A DNA stretch of 64,000 bases, from contig WELB01000012.1 of assembly GCA_009602725.1 (NCBI GenBank), forward strand, positions 833,098 through 897,097. The letters run 5' to 3'. Under the pieces are notes generated by a model. The model saw nothing but the letters and a program-made list of their open reading frames with translations. It was not told the DNA's origin and did not search any database. Positions 10,043 through 21,610 of this stretch are shown here, one piece after another. Made by a program: the position numbers and the translations under genes. Position 1 is the first letter of the stretch. The number at the start of each line of letters is the position of its first letter. Source of the stretch: Spirogloea muscicola (taxonomy: Eukaryota > Streptophyta > Zygnematophyceae > Spirogloeales > Spirogloeaceae).

Positions 10043-10311
10043 CTGGCCACGCTGCGGCAAAGGCCGCCCGCAGCAAGGCGGCCAAACACGCCGACCACCC
10101 GGCTGCAGATGAGTTCGTCCGCCTGGCTGTGGACGTGCACGGGGCTCTCGGGTCCCAGTGGCTCGACCTGCTGGCCAGGCTTGCAAGGCGCGCTGTGTCC
10201 CGCAGGCGCGGTAAGCCGGCTGACTTCAGCGCCGCTGGCTCGTGGGCCCAGGTATACCGCATGCGATTGTCAGTCTCCCTTCAGCGGTTCATGGCCCACG
10301 CCTTGCATCGA
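10043..10311 (+). repeat. LINE-like ORF fragment
   Basis: Codes for KAAKHADHPAADEFVRLAVD, then VHGALGSQWLDLLARLARRA, VSRRRGKPADFSAAGSWAQV and YRMRLSVSLQRFMAHALH. This is the longest uninterrupted stretch of the shared C-terminal region. It is cut by a minus-strand A copy at 10,312. Confidence 0.7.
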
Positions 10312-10515
10312 GAAAGGGCTCGCCCATGGAAAATAGAGGCTGGTAAAAGCCAGCCCAAAAAAGAATGAACAAAGGACGAGAAGGGGGCAGGGGAGTACGA
10401 AGTACGAAGAACAACAAGCACAAAAACGAAAGCAGCTACGAAGCACTCAGTAACCCCTCCTAAGCAGCCTCAGGTCAGAGAGACTGGGTTCCTGGAAGCG
10501 GGTCCCCTGGCCAGA
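10312..10515 (-). repeat. LINE-like 3' copy, subfamily A
   Basis: Minus-strand A tail ending GGGCGAGCCCTTTCT at 10,312, with the hairpin GGGCTGGCTTTTACCAGCC. It is inserted into the ORF fragment at 10,043-10,311, part of which resumes at 10,516. Confidence 0.7.
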
Positions 10516-10785
10516 GCATCTGCGTGCTGGCCGTGCTCTCGCTGCGGCCTCGGGCTTTCGGCAGGGGGATAGTTTTCCGGCAGCTACCGGAGTTGAGGCT
10601 CCTCACTCGTAACTACTGAGTGGTCCATCCTCCTCCGTTCTGACATAGCATCTTCAGGCCCCTTCCTAGCTGCTTAGCGTTTTTTAGGCCCCTCCGTCAT
10701 TTGGCCCCTTCGAACCTTTCTAAATTGTTTTCGGGCTGGCTTCTCACAGCCCTTGCCCCCGTTGGGAGTGCCACTTCTCACCTAC
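10516..10785 (+). repeat. LINE-like 3' copy, subfamily C
   Basis: Starts in HLRAGRALAAAS-type sequence (CATCTGCGTGCTGGCCGTGC) and passes through a degraded ORF end (GAGGCTCCTCACTCGTAACT). It continues into the C UTR and the hairpin GGGCTGGCTTCTCACAGCCC. It is probably the 3' half of the fragment at 10,043. Confidence 0.65.
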
Positions 10786-10791
10786 AACAGA

Positions 10792-10817
10792 TTGACCCGC
10801 TCAAAACCACGGGTCAA
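10792..10817. repeat. 26-nt hairpin, copy 2
   Basis: Same TTGACCCG...CGGGTCAA hairpin as at 935-961, here directly after a C-type tail. Confidence 0.6.
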
Positions 10818-10879
10818 AACATAAAGGTTGCTAATGGATGCCTGAATACTAGATGGCAGATACGAAGCCCTTCTGCGGC

Positions 10880-11285
10880 TTCTGCGGCATTGAGCGGCTT
10901 GCCTGCCAGGCCATTAACCGGCGGCCGGGTCTGCGAGGGGCGATGCCCGGCTTCTTCAACGCCGCCAGTTCGCTCGCACAAGTCTTCCGCATGCGCCTGG
11001 CCGTATCGCTTCAACGCTCCCTTGCCCACGCCGTCCACACGCGAGCAGGCCGTGCTATGACCGCCGCCTTTGGGTCTTGGCTGAGTGCCTCTTTCCCTGC
11101 AGCGAGCTACTCAGACCTGATGTTGCTCACTCGTGGGTACTGAGCTTACCTCTGCATCCTTTCTGTGTTCTGCAGTGTTTTGTAGTGTAGTCCTTTCTCC
11201 GGCTCCTCTTTCTTTGGCTTTGGACATTGTCCATTCTTATTTGGGCTGGCTTTGCCAGCCCCTCTCTATGGGCGCGCACTTCTGC
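10880..11285 (+). repeat. LINE-like copy, subfamily B
   Basis: Codes for FFNAASSLAQVFRMRLAVSL, QRSLAHAVHTRAGRAMTAAF and ASYSDLMLLTRGY, then the full B UTR, GGGCTGGCTTTGCCAGCCCC and GGGCGCGCACTTCTG. It is the most complete B tail in the window. Confidence 0.75.
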
Positions 11286-11692
11286 CACCAACTAGAGCTC
11301 GCCCCAGCTTTCTGGTGCAAAGCATTAGCCTGAGCACTCTGCAAACACGCCGAAACTCGTCGTCGCAAGAACGACAGATATGCAGCCGGCAAGCCCATCT
11401 CAGCCGCAAACACATCTGCACGTCATGTGTAGCCTAAATTGGCAATTTATTTTGCAGGAGTGTGGAGAATGGAGGACCTAAAGCGAGGAGCCCGGGCCCC
11501 GGCAGCGGCAGCGGCAGCCCGCACACAACGCCGCCAGAGTGGCCTGCGCCGCCGTCCGCGGGGCGCGGCCCAGCAGCAGCGGCGCGCTCCCAGCGAGAGT
11601 TTGCCATTTCCGGCTAGCCGTTGGCGGCGCCCGTTTAACGTGGCAGCTAAAGGGCTCCTCCTCCCACTGGGCCCGAGGCCGAGCCATCCCGC

Positions 11693-13650
11693 ATGCCGCC
11701 GAGGGCCGCCATCGAAAGCCTGCCGGACGAGTGCCTGACGGCGGTGCTGGCGCGCGCCGCCGCCAGGCCAGGCGGGCCGCCGGGCTGGGCCGCCATCGTG
11801 AGCGTCTGCCGCCGGTGGCGCCGCCTGGCCAAAGCCGCCATCACGGAGATCTCGCTGCGGGACCGGGGGTGCCAAGGGTCCGGCCCGGGGGAGCCGCCGG
11901 TGGTCGGCACTGGCCTGGCCGCCGCCCTCCCCGCTCTGACGCGCCTCAGCCTCCACTTTGACTCCGTGCCCCACGAGGACCTCCGCCACCTGTCGGCTAT
12001 ATCGACGCTCACCGACCTGCGAGTGGAGCTGGCCGGGCAGGAGCACAACGATGAGATCGACCACGTGGAGCTGCAGCGCACCTTTCGGTCTCTCACTGCG
12101 CTCAGCACGTCGTGCGAGCGCTTACACTACACAAGACGTGCCCTGCCTTGCCCCTGGCTGACGTCGCCGGCTTCACGGCACTCGAGAGCCTCACAGTGAC
12201 CAATTCGCTAGCTACTGGTACTTGCCTCATGCTGCCAAGTGCTATGCTACCCAAGTTCCTGCTGCGTGACTGCTGATACCACTTACTAGTATGTTGGAAG
12301 CCAAGCTCTTTCTTGCATTATGAGGGTAACTGAGTGCTGACTTCAATTACCTGTTCTGATATTGCAGATGGTGACATCCACACGATCGCTACTGCTTGCC
12401 GGCACCTCACAGAGCTTCTGCTGTTGCATTCCGAGCAGGATCGGTCGGGTGGTTTCACTGCTGCTGGCTTGGAGTCGATTGGCAGGAATTTGCGCCAGCT
12501 TCGCAGATTCCGCGTACACTTTTGCCGCAGCTTCACGGACAGTGGGATCAGGCAGGTGGCTTTGGGTTGCACGCTGCTGCAAGACATCAGCATGCACTCC
12601 TGCCCCAATGTGTCTGCACACTCAGTCCATGCGGTTCTTGAAGCATGCCCTGAGCTCAGGAGACTGCGGTTTCACCAGAGGTGGAATGACCCAGGGCTAC
12701 GATTTTCACATGCCGTACATCTGACTATATCACGATTGGAAATGGTGGAGATCGTCATGTCCGATGATGCAGGTGCCAGTACGAATACTGCCATGGCCAT
12801 CCTGGCTTTATCCTGCACGCAATTGCGTGAACTACACGTGCACGCTGTAACCGACCCGCGCCCGGATGTCAGCAGGCTCGACCTATTGAAGAATTGTGCA
12901 GTCATGCCAGCGCTTGTGACATTGACAATGACGGGATTCCAGTCCATCGAAATGACATCCTTTGCAGCATTCTTAGTCGGTGCCCCGCTGTTGGAGAACT
13001 TGACCTTGGAGGATTGCAAGTTGCTCGGTGTTGTGCAAGCACTACCCATGATGGTTTCTCTTCGCTCCATTGAGTGTTGTTCATCATTGGTTGGGCCATT
13101 GTTCGACTACTGGGACTTTGGTAAATGGTGCCACAACCTGACTTCCTTGCTCACTTTAGCACAATCTGACGGGGAGAACTTGGCCTTATCGCTTGCCGGA
13201 TGCAACAAACTTGTGACTTTGAAAATTGAGGCCTATCATCGGTTGCGGCAAAGGCGGCTCCCATGGACCTGTCCCCCGCTTGGAAGCCTGAGAACTCTTA
13301 TCTGCGAAAATGTGCATTGGCAAGACTTGGCTGCGTTAGCAAGGGCGTCCCCACGGTTGGAAGAAGTGCACTTACAAAGCTGCACCACCATGAACAAGAA
13401 GGCCATCCTTGGTCTTCTCTCCTCGTGCCCCCGACTTGGTTATATCAGAATCCTGGGCTGCTCTAAGCTTTCTCCAGTAGTGATGGATCGCTTGGCATAC
13501 GGACTGAATGTCCGACGAGGTCATGTGTATGAGAGAGTGCATCTAGAGTTAGTAGATGGAAAGTGGGGACTCAATGGGGGGAAAGGCTCCATGATGTATT
13601 CTACGTATCGAGTTCATCGTTCTCAATGTAACACTGAGAACCCAAGTTGA
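11693..13650 (+). CDS. F-box / leucine-rich-repeat protein (two exons, one apparent frameshift)
   Basis: Likely substrate-receptor subunit of an SCF ubiquitin ligase. Exon 1 (11693-12217) begins MPPRAAIESLPDECLTAVLA and has an F-box ending VCRRWRRLAKAA, then leucine-rich sequence. Exon 2 (12368-13650) adds 426 residues of irregular leucine-rich repeats (for example LRQLRRFRVHFCRSFTDSGI). The intron 12218-12367 is GT-AG, phase 1, and joins to give a DGDIHTIATACRHL repeat. Near 12,100-12,110 the frame must drop by one base for the LRR pattern (LTLHKTCPALPLADVAGF, TALESLTVTN) to continue. Either the genome has lost a base, making this a pseudogene, or the assembly has a one-base error. Everything else is intact, so I lean to an error. 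Confidence 0.75.
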
Positions 13651-14148
13651 GATGGAACTTAGGCTCGAGCAAAGTTGATGTCTCTCATACTTCTGAGGTA
13701 CATGGAAGTAGCAATTTTAGAATATGATCCTAAACATTTTGGGTGATCACCACATGCAAATGGCCTCTCACAGTAGCATTGAATGGAAGTCGTTTAGCTT
13801 AAGGAACTTACATTTTCTGTTGAGAGCCTTTTGTTATAGCAACTTAAATGCAGGTTAGCATGTTGATTGCACACAGCTGCCATTGTTGGCCACACCAGAA
13901 GGAAAGATTGGGAAGGAGGCAGCCCACCAAAGCAGAAGTTGCCGTTGGAGCGGGCTGAGTACATAAATTCATAAATGATGCCTGCACTTGCTGCAGCGAG
14001 TGAAAAGGTGCTTGCGGTCAAATAAGAGAAGACTACTTGAAGTATGTGAACTTAGGCTGCTTCTGCTCGTGGTGGCCCTGTTACAGCGACCTGGCGCTCC
14101 CTCAGGGTCGACGACCCGTCTGGCAGCCCTGTGTGGGTGTAATAATCC

Positions 14149-15054
14149 ATGCCTGGGCCTCGCACTATGTTCAACACGATCTTGCTTCCCATCGGGAAGG
14201 TGCTCTTCATCAACGGTGCCAGCTCGGGCTATGCAGGTGTGACGAGGGATCAGCGTTGGCTCCATTGAGATCTGTGCTGCATACTTCAAGAAGTCATCTG
14301 ATGCAACCTGCGAGGCTGTAAGCTAGTGATATCCGCAGTCAGACGCACATCTTCTGCTGCATGGAATACGCTTGTGCAAATTGAAGTCGGCCGCAGGTAT
14401 CACACCGCTTGCACGACAGCATCAAATCCATACCTTCGCAATCCAACCGTGTCGCCCGGCTCGGCAGCGAGGTTTGGCGCTTTGTCACCGTCCACCATCG
14501 CCAGGCTGTTCCCGGCGTCTGCCACTCTCGCCCATGAATACAGGCCCATCCTGGCAGGAGGAAGCCCCTACACGTTCACCGCCCCCAGCCAAGTACGCGG
14601 GGGCCATGTAAACGTCTGTGGAGGCCTTCTCGCCACAGTACCTCGACTACCATATGAGTGCACCGCCCATCATCTCCCCGTCCTTGCCTACCTCCCTCCT
14701 CTACTCCCAGAACGTCCCCATCACGTTCTCGGCGGCGAAGGCCGTCTCTGTTGTGCTGATCGACCCCGGCGTGAGCACTCATGGCCTCACCATGGGTCAG
14801 CGCATGGTCAAGCTGCAGTGACCAAGTTCGTCGCCAACAGCAATGGCGCAATCTCAACAACAGTCACCCTCCCGCCCAACAGCAACATCGGCCCGCAGGA
14901 GTACTACTTGCTCTTTGTGATCGTCACACCTGACGGTGTTGGCGCAGCCGTTGTGCCATCTATATGTAAGTGGGTGCAACTAGGTGGGATCCCAGCCTAC
15001 CCGCCACCAGCCCCTTCGCCTTACCCCTCACCGCCACCATCAAGCTCTCGTTGA
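14149..15054 (+). pseudogene. decayed glyoxal-oxidase-like gene copy
   Basis: Homologous to the last two exons of the fusion gene at 16,078-21,551 and in opposite orientation. MPGPRTMFNTILLPIGKVLF with INGASSGYAG ends at a GT donor, matching exon 11 of that gene. Downstream are SAARFGALSPSTIARLFPAS, then VEAFSPQYLDYHMS, DPGVSTHGLTMGQRM and YYLLFVIVTPDG, matching exon 12. These pieces fall in different frames, with at least two shifts, and the usual middle section is eroded. The end is proline-rich. The first eleven exons' worth of sequence is missing apart from the end of exon 11. Confidence 0.75.
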
Positions 15055-16077
15055 GCAATGGTGCAGGCGACACACACCATTCGATTCCAACTCCATACAT
15101 GCTTGATAGATCAAGTATTGCTTAAACTCATAGCTGCCTAAGAGCTGTCGAGCTTGTACTTTTCAAGTCACACAAGATCACCGCATGTATTTGTCTTTCA
15201 GAGCACCTAAGTCAAGAATGTGCTCAAGCTTTGCAATGTATCACAGGTCCATCACAAGTAGGAAGTCATGTTTCTGTTGTTGGCAGGCCTTCACCCCTAA
15301 CCCAGTCACAGTGCCACATAATCGGCCCTCCTTCCAGCCGAGGGCCCCTCATACTTCCTCTGCAGGAGTTTAGACCTCACAGCACGATGTCCAATTCTTT
15401 CTTTCTTTGATCCTTTTCCTCCTCAAGGAAAGGTCGTTGCCATCAATGAGCTGGGCAGACCGTCTCTTAAGCAAATCTGATTCACTTCCTGAATGAGCAA
15501 ACTCACATGTCAATAGCACCTATTCTCAGGGATTCCAAGAGTATGGCTGCTGTAAGTATCCAAGAATTAATAACACACATAATAAGAAAATTCAAATGAT
15601 ACAAATGTCAGGCGTACATCACTTTTATGACAAGAATGTATACCTTCATGGAGCTTGCAGTCTGCACATTGCTGGAGCATGAGCAGGTAAAGGAGTGCAG
15701 GCAGATATACAACCTGACGCTGTGGCAAAGTGCCTGTGGGCAACTAGGCATACATGTGTGCAGCACATGTACAAGCCCACCAAGGTTCTTATTGCAAATC
15801 TTCTTGATGAATGTTCAGACAATCTGCACACAACCTCCTACTTGAAGGGTCAGACCAATGTGGTGGTTGCAGGACTGACGTTCGTGCTGCCCACCTGCAT
15901 GTCTGCTGGTTGGGCTGGGCATCACTCACTCATAAAATGACCATGTGAGCCTTCCGGCAAGTAAGAAATAACATCAATTTTTTAGTTGGTCAACTAGACC
16001 CTAGAAAGGAAGGAGGCAAATGGCAGGCTGCCGGCAGCAACAGGAAGGGAGGGACGATTCAAGCACGGGGCCAGTCA
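15055..16077. other. intergenic between convergent gene and pseudogene
   Basis: Low-complexity, AT-richer sequence with no family-level match that I can see. Short open frames at about 15,630-15,940 look incidental. Confidence 0.5.
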
Positions 16078-19000
16078 TCATGGGGGTGCTGGTCCAACAC
16101 TGATCCATATACCAGTCGAGGGCACAGCTGGCCCATTCGCTACTGCCTGCACCACGACAAAAAGCAGGTAGAAGCCCGGGGGACAAGTGGACGGCGTTGG
16201 GGGGCTGGTGAAGGACACAGTGTAGTTCCCTGTTGAGGTCTTGGTTGTACTGCTGGAGTCGAGCACGAGTGCACGCTGTCCCATGTTCCGGCCGTGTGTT
16301 GCTACTCCAGGGTCCATGAGAAGCACAGCCGCGGAGCTGACCGAGCCAGCTGAGAAGGAGATTTGATTGGCGTCATTATACTGAAGGTATTCGGGTAGTG
16401 AGGCAGGGTCAACACTAGGCTGAGGAGAGAGCTGCGCGGACAGGTAGGGCGGTGAGAAGGCCTCCACGGAGAGCGGGACGGTGGAGGGGTACTGCAGTGG
16501 GGCCTTTGCCACGGTGCTGCCCCCTGCAATGATCACTGTTCCATCAAAGCTGAGGGTTGCTGATGCTTGGTCTGGCCTGGCGATGGTGGAAGGTGGCAGG
16601 ACTCGGAATCTCGAGGAACTGCCAGGTGGCTGGCTTGGATCCAGAAGGAACGGGGTCAACAGAGGCTCGTCTGTGGTATTGCGCACTGCAGAACAGAGGA
16701 GCACTCAGACAAAACATGGCGGCAAAGGTACATCGATGATGGCAGCTCGGGGCAAGCCAAAGTTCGTGGCGAGCAGCGTGACCTGAGGAGCTCAGCTTAA
16801 GATGATCGAATACTGTGACGTTGGTTTGGGATGCTTGTGCAACCAGTATTCACCTGCACTGTGCAAGTGAGATTGGTGCATGCTCACAACAGCAGTACTC
16901 AGTCAACAGAGTTTCATGTTCACCTGCTGAGCCAGATGATGCGCCATTGATGAAGAGTACCTTGCCATCGGGCAAAAGTACAGTGCTGAACATGGTTCGC
17001 GGCCCTGGCATGTCCTCATACGTCCAGGTGGGTGAGGGATCACTGACATGGAGAGTACCGCAAGAAGAAGTGGCAGGGAGAGCGCCTCCGCAGACCATGA
17101 TGACCGCAGCAAAGCCGGCTGCAGCACGCAGTGGAAGCATGACACTGCCTGAAGCGTACGGGCTAGTCCTCGACAAGGAATTGGGGTCTCCACTGACATT
17201 AATGTCGGGAAAACTTCGGGTGCAGTTCCCGCTTCCAGCAGTGATGTTCAGCTCACACGCCTGTGACGCAAGCACAGCAGTGTGTTGTCAATCATTCATG
17301 ACCATATGTAACACACGCAGCGGGAAACAGGTTGGAAGGCAGGATTGCTCAGCAAAGGCAGGAAGGTGAGGAGATCTGCGACACGCTGGCTTCTCTCATA
17401 GGCTTCTGCACCTTGTTGTTGACAAGCAGAAAGAGGTTGCCACTAGGAAGAAGGTAGATGATCGGGTAGAGGTCGTAGTATCCAGCAGTCAAAAGGAGCG
17501 GGATTGAATGCGTGTTAGACCTCTCAAGAGGTCTCTGCTTCAAAAGCAGCTCATATGAGTAGCTTGTTGCAGCAATCGAGTCTGTGTCGTTGTTCAGGCC
17601 CTCGCCACCAACAAAGATGACATTGCCGTCCTGCAGCCTCTGTGCGGATGAAAAGAACCTGGTGACCAGCCCTTATGGAGCAGCTCAGCAAACGAGCATC
17701 GCCATGCTCGTGAAGCGGTTGCAGCATCTATGCTGCTGAAAGTACATAACCAAACTTCCTCTTCATTTGTTCAAGACAAGCCCAAGCACGTCAAGGCAAC
17801 GGCGAAGCAGGGAGCTGGTCAGGCTGACCTTCTTGTTCTGAGGGCCTGCTCAGGTGAGTCAAATTCGGCTGAGCCGTACGGCTGTGGATCGAAGCTCCTG
17901 AGGGCATACCAGCCCTTGGGGTCCGAACTGTTGCCGATGCCGCCAGCAACCAGCACTGCGCCTGTGGATGTGGTGTGACCGCAAGCGCCATACGTGTTTG
18001 TCACGGGCCCATGGAGGCCACGCACCTGTGCAGTCATAACTTGTTCAAGGCGCAAACCAGGTATCAAGTCCACTGTCACAGTTTTGAACTCCAGCTGCAG
18101 ACAAGCTCAGTATCTGCAGATTGACAGACCTGAAACGTGGTTGTGCTGAACTCCACAGCATGAGCGAAGCGGGACGCATCATCACTGGCCCTGACTCCCG
18201 TCTCCACGATATCCGTGCGATCCACAAAAAGGATGGTATTGTGCCGAGTCAGCACTGCCAGGGTGCCGGAGATACCAATGTCGGTGCTGAGCACAGCGAA
18301 GGCGCCAGCAAATGGAGGAGGTGGAGGGTGGACGGGCGGCCGTGGCGGCGGAGGACTGGGCGGCCTGGGAGGGAGAGCTCTTGGCGGCGGTGGGGAGGGA
18401 GGCGGCGGGGAGCTGGGAGGTGGGGGCCGCGGCGGCCTCGGCGGCGGGAAGTGGGGGCTCAGTGGCGGATTTGGGCTTCTGGGCGGCGGTGCTGGCTGCG
18501 CACTACAGCCTGGGATGGCACATCTGTCGTGGCCGGTGGCCTTGTACACACCACTCGGGGTCAGCATGTACGGATCGCCAATGTAGTCCTCACCCCAGGT
18601 GTGGATCTCCGGCACCGAGAGCGGACTGCCGGGTGTGTGGTTGAACGGGATGGGGAGAGTGGATTGGAGAGCCGCGTAGAAGCTGACAAACTGCTTGGCC
18701 ATGGTGGTCCACCGCGGCTGCCCGGGCCCGCTCGTGTCGGTCGCGATCCATGCCGCGCCATACTGGTCGACGTAGAAGTACTTGCCACCGTAGCAAGGGA
18801 CTCGCGGCGAGCGGTAGATGGGGCCGCCGATGACTGCAACGGAGGTCACTTTGACATGCGCGTCCTGGTGCGTGTAGGTCAACCTCGGCCACTGCGGCCA
18901 CAAAGGAAAGAGCAAGCTTGTGTCAGTGATGCTCTTTCTGCAGAAGTTGTGAAAGCGCTTTAGGTCTCTCCAGCTTTGGCAAGACAACTGCTTGATCAAT

Positions 19001-21551
19001 GAGGGAGACGCAAGTCATTGGGCAGCAATGGCTGGACCTCAAGGCCTCCCACCTTAAGCGTTCCGAAGATTTTGTGGGGGTCGGTGAAGCCGCCTGGCGG
19101 GGCATGCTTGTCATACTTTGCAATCTTTGTGAAATTCAACGTTCCTGTGCCAACAGAGTGGCAGCTGCATATTCAGACGTGCACCTTGCCATACGTCCGG
19201 TGCCATAAGAGCTGGCACCAGCAGGTAGCCCATCAGTGCGCAGCAGCAAGTGCTGGTGATGCCTTGGGGAGGTCCTGCCAGGGGCCGGAACTTCACACGC
19301 ACCTTCAAACATGCGCCAACCGTAGTTTCCTCCAGCCACAATGACATCAATCTCCTCCATGGTGTCCTGCAGTGCAGGAAGTCTAAGCTGGTGAGGGCTC
19401 CCGATGCTTGCAGTAGAGGCAACGATCCATATGAGAGAAAGCCAAGCATCTACAACGGCGACAGCAAAGGAGAGCGGCATCTGGCTAATGCAGAATAGTC
19501 AGAGCGTGGCTGGCTGTCAGACCTGGCCAACATCAGCACAGAGGAAGTCATCATTGTCGCGGTCAAAAGTGCAGCTCCAGGGGTTGCGCAAGCCAAGCGC
19601 ATAGATTTCGGGGCGAATCCCTGAGACGCCAACGAATGGGTTATGTGACGGTATCCCGTATGGACGGCTTGCTGTGTAGTTATCCACGTCAAGCCGCAGT
19701 ATTTTCCCGAGGAAGGTGGTGCCCCGCTGTGCGAAGTTGAAGATGTCGCCAGCTCCACCCCCATCACCGGACATGTAGTACATGTACGGCTCCAGCACAG
19801 TGCGCCGGAAGAGCAGGTGGCCGCCGTTGTGGTTGCTGTATGGCCTGCATGCAAAGCCCGTGGGACTCGCCAGCCAAAGTCAGCATCCACTGGGTGGCAG
19901 CTGCTGCAAACATGATGCCTCACCTGCCAAGGAGCTCCCCTGGCGTTCTCTACCTCGCGAATGTGAGGAGCCTCCGGACTTCAGCTTTGATGGCGACTGT
20001 CGCTGTACGTGGGCTGGAGCCCGCACTGTACTCGGCAACAATCGTGTTGGCCTCACACAAGGGCTGCTGCGAGGCTCCAACGTTGGGCTGCGGGATGTGA
20101 CACTGATTGACCGCATTGCACTCGCACGGCCCTTGGCAGTCCGGGTACTTGGTGCCATTGCAGATGTACGACACAAAGAAGCGGCCATTGACAAGGTAGT
20201 CCGGGTGCAGTGCAAACCCCAGCAGGCCACGCTCGCCGTTGGCTAAAGTCCTCGAGTGAATATCAAGAAACTGCACATGTGATGAGCGTGATCAGGGCGG
20301 ACCTTCGCCAAGGCGTAGCGGCCTCGTCACAGGAGGCGGTAGGCGCTGGCGCTCGAGCAGCACCAGCCAGCAGCGGGCTTGGCATAAGGAGGTTTGACTT
20401 ACAACGGTCCTGTTGGCAAACCTCTTGCCGCTGCCTTCTGGCGGGACCTGCGCAAGAAAAACATAGCCGCTGCGCGTGTGCAGGAAGACGCGGTTGGAGC
20501 CGTCGGGGTGCGGCAGCATGCCCAGGTAGTACCCATCATCGACCCGGTCGAGACAGATGTTGGGCAGCGGCGGCGCCGAGCTGGTTGGCGGAGGCGGCAC
20601 GTACGGCGGCGGCGGCGGCGCTGGGGGGAGCGGGCCATTGGGATCGTAAGGCAAGCCGGAGAAGCAGCGGTCCTGGTATGGCGACGCGCAGAAGTCGAGC
20701 CGAAATGCAGCCAGCGTCGGGTACTTGTCGCGCAGGCGGAACGCTGCCGGGCTTGGCTGCACGTTGAGCTCGTCGCGCTGTGCCTGCAGGTACTGGAGGT
20801 AGAGCGGCGAGTACGTGACGTTGAGGCCAGCGCAAGCTGCGTACGCGCCGTCGCAGTAGCTCCCCAGGCAGAGCAGCGGCAGAGCGCGCGCCGCGCCGAC
20901 CTCCGAGTCGAACAGGTGCGACGCCCACGGGTCGCATTGCTACAATGGACGCACGGCAGGTCGTTAAAGCCCGTCAGCGAGCTTCGCGACGGGGCATACT
21001 GTCAGTCGATCAGCGACCATGGTGGCCGCCACTTGCAGCGACCAGGTAGACGAGGGAGCTCACCGCGCAGGTGGCGAGCTGCAGGAAGGTCCGGCAGCCC
21101 GCAACCTCGTCGGCGGAGCCACCCGAGAAGGCCATCTGGGCGGCCTGCCGCTGCAGCCGGACGTCCGCGTCGTAGTCGCAGCACCCCAGGTGGGCGTACG
21201 CGCCGCCGTGGAGCTGCATGCAGAAGGGGCCCGCGGGGGACTGCGGCACAGGCCCGGCTGCGAGCGCCACCACCAAGAGCTCCGATCAGGGCGCCAATGC
21301 AAGGCACCACGGCGCCCGCAGCACAGCTGTCGCGGTGACGGAGACGTGATCTATGTCAAGCCAAGGAGCTACCGACGAGAGCTGACGACACAGTGGAGCT
21401 GGCCACGCCTGCGAGAGCAGCGGCGGCGGTGCTCACAGAAGTCCTCGCAGATGGGGTGCGCCAGCGCGCTCCCGACGAGCAGCAGCAGCGCGGCGGCCAC
21501 GGCGCGCGCCGGCCGTCCGCTGCTGCGGCGGGCGTGCCGCCGAGACGCCAT
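16078..21551 (-). CDS. HIPL dehydrogenase fused to a glyoxal-oxidase-like protein (12 exons)
   Basis: Predicted secreted protein of 1,263 residues. Exons: 21551-21437, 21257-21064, 20939-20403, 20270-19954, 19844-19523, 19366-19303, 19144-19053, 18891-18130, 18025-17829, 17658-17412, 17260-16924, 16685-16078. All introns are GT-AG, every phase matches, and the sum is an exact multiple of three. Residues 1-32 are a signal peptide (AAALLLLVGSALA). HPICEDFS and a cysteine-rich folate-receptor-like region run to about 200, followed by a proline linker (203-229). A glucose/sorbosone-dehydrogenase propeller of HIPL type spans 230-670 (GERGLLGFALHPDY, NHNGGHLLF, ALGLRNPW, CADVGQ, GGNYGWR). A PPSPPP linker covers 679-740. 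A kelch-type glyoxal/galactose-oxidase propeller plus DUF1929-like end fills 741-1263. One uninterrupted exon (18891-18130) holds the end of the first enzyme, the linker and the start of the second, so this is a real fusion and not two genes. The radical-copper site looks degenerate (see findings). Confidence 0.85.
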
Positions 21552-21572
21552 GGTGGCGCCCTCGCTGGCGGC

Positions 21573-21610
21573 NGGCCGCGCCGCAGCTCGGGCGGGGGGG
21601 GGGGGGGGGG
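21573..21610. other. low-quality G-run with an N
   Basis: A single undetermined base at 21,573 and a run of about 17 G lie in the 5' leader of the fusion gene. The run length is probably unreliable. It does not touch the coding exons. Confidence 0.7.

Noticed and set aside
18095-18129. A 35-nt intron at the start of the oxidase half
   Set aside because: The alternative acceptor at 18026 gives a 104-nt intron and the expected FSTTTFQ-VRGLHG join.
19275-19302. A 28-nt intron in the HIPL part giving FEGPPQGITSTCC
   Set aside because: Too short for this gene. Splicing 19302 to 19145 gives a 158-nt intron with the right phase and a better protein match.
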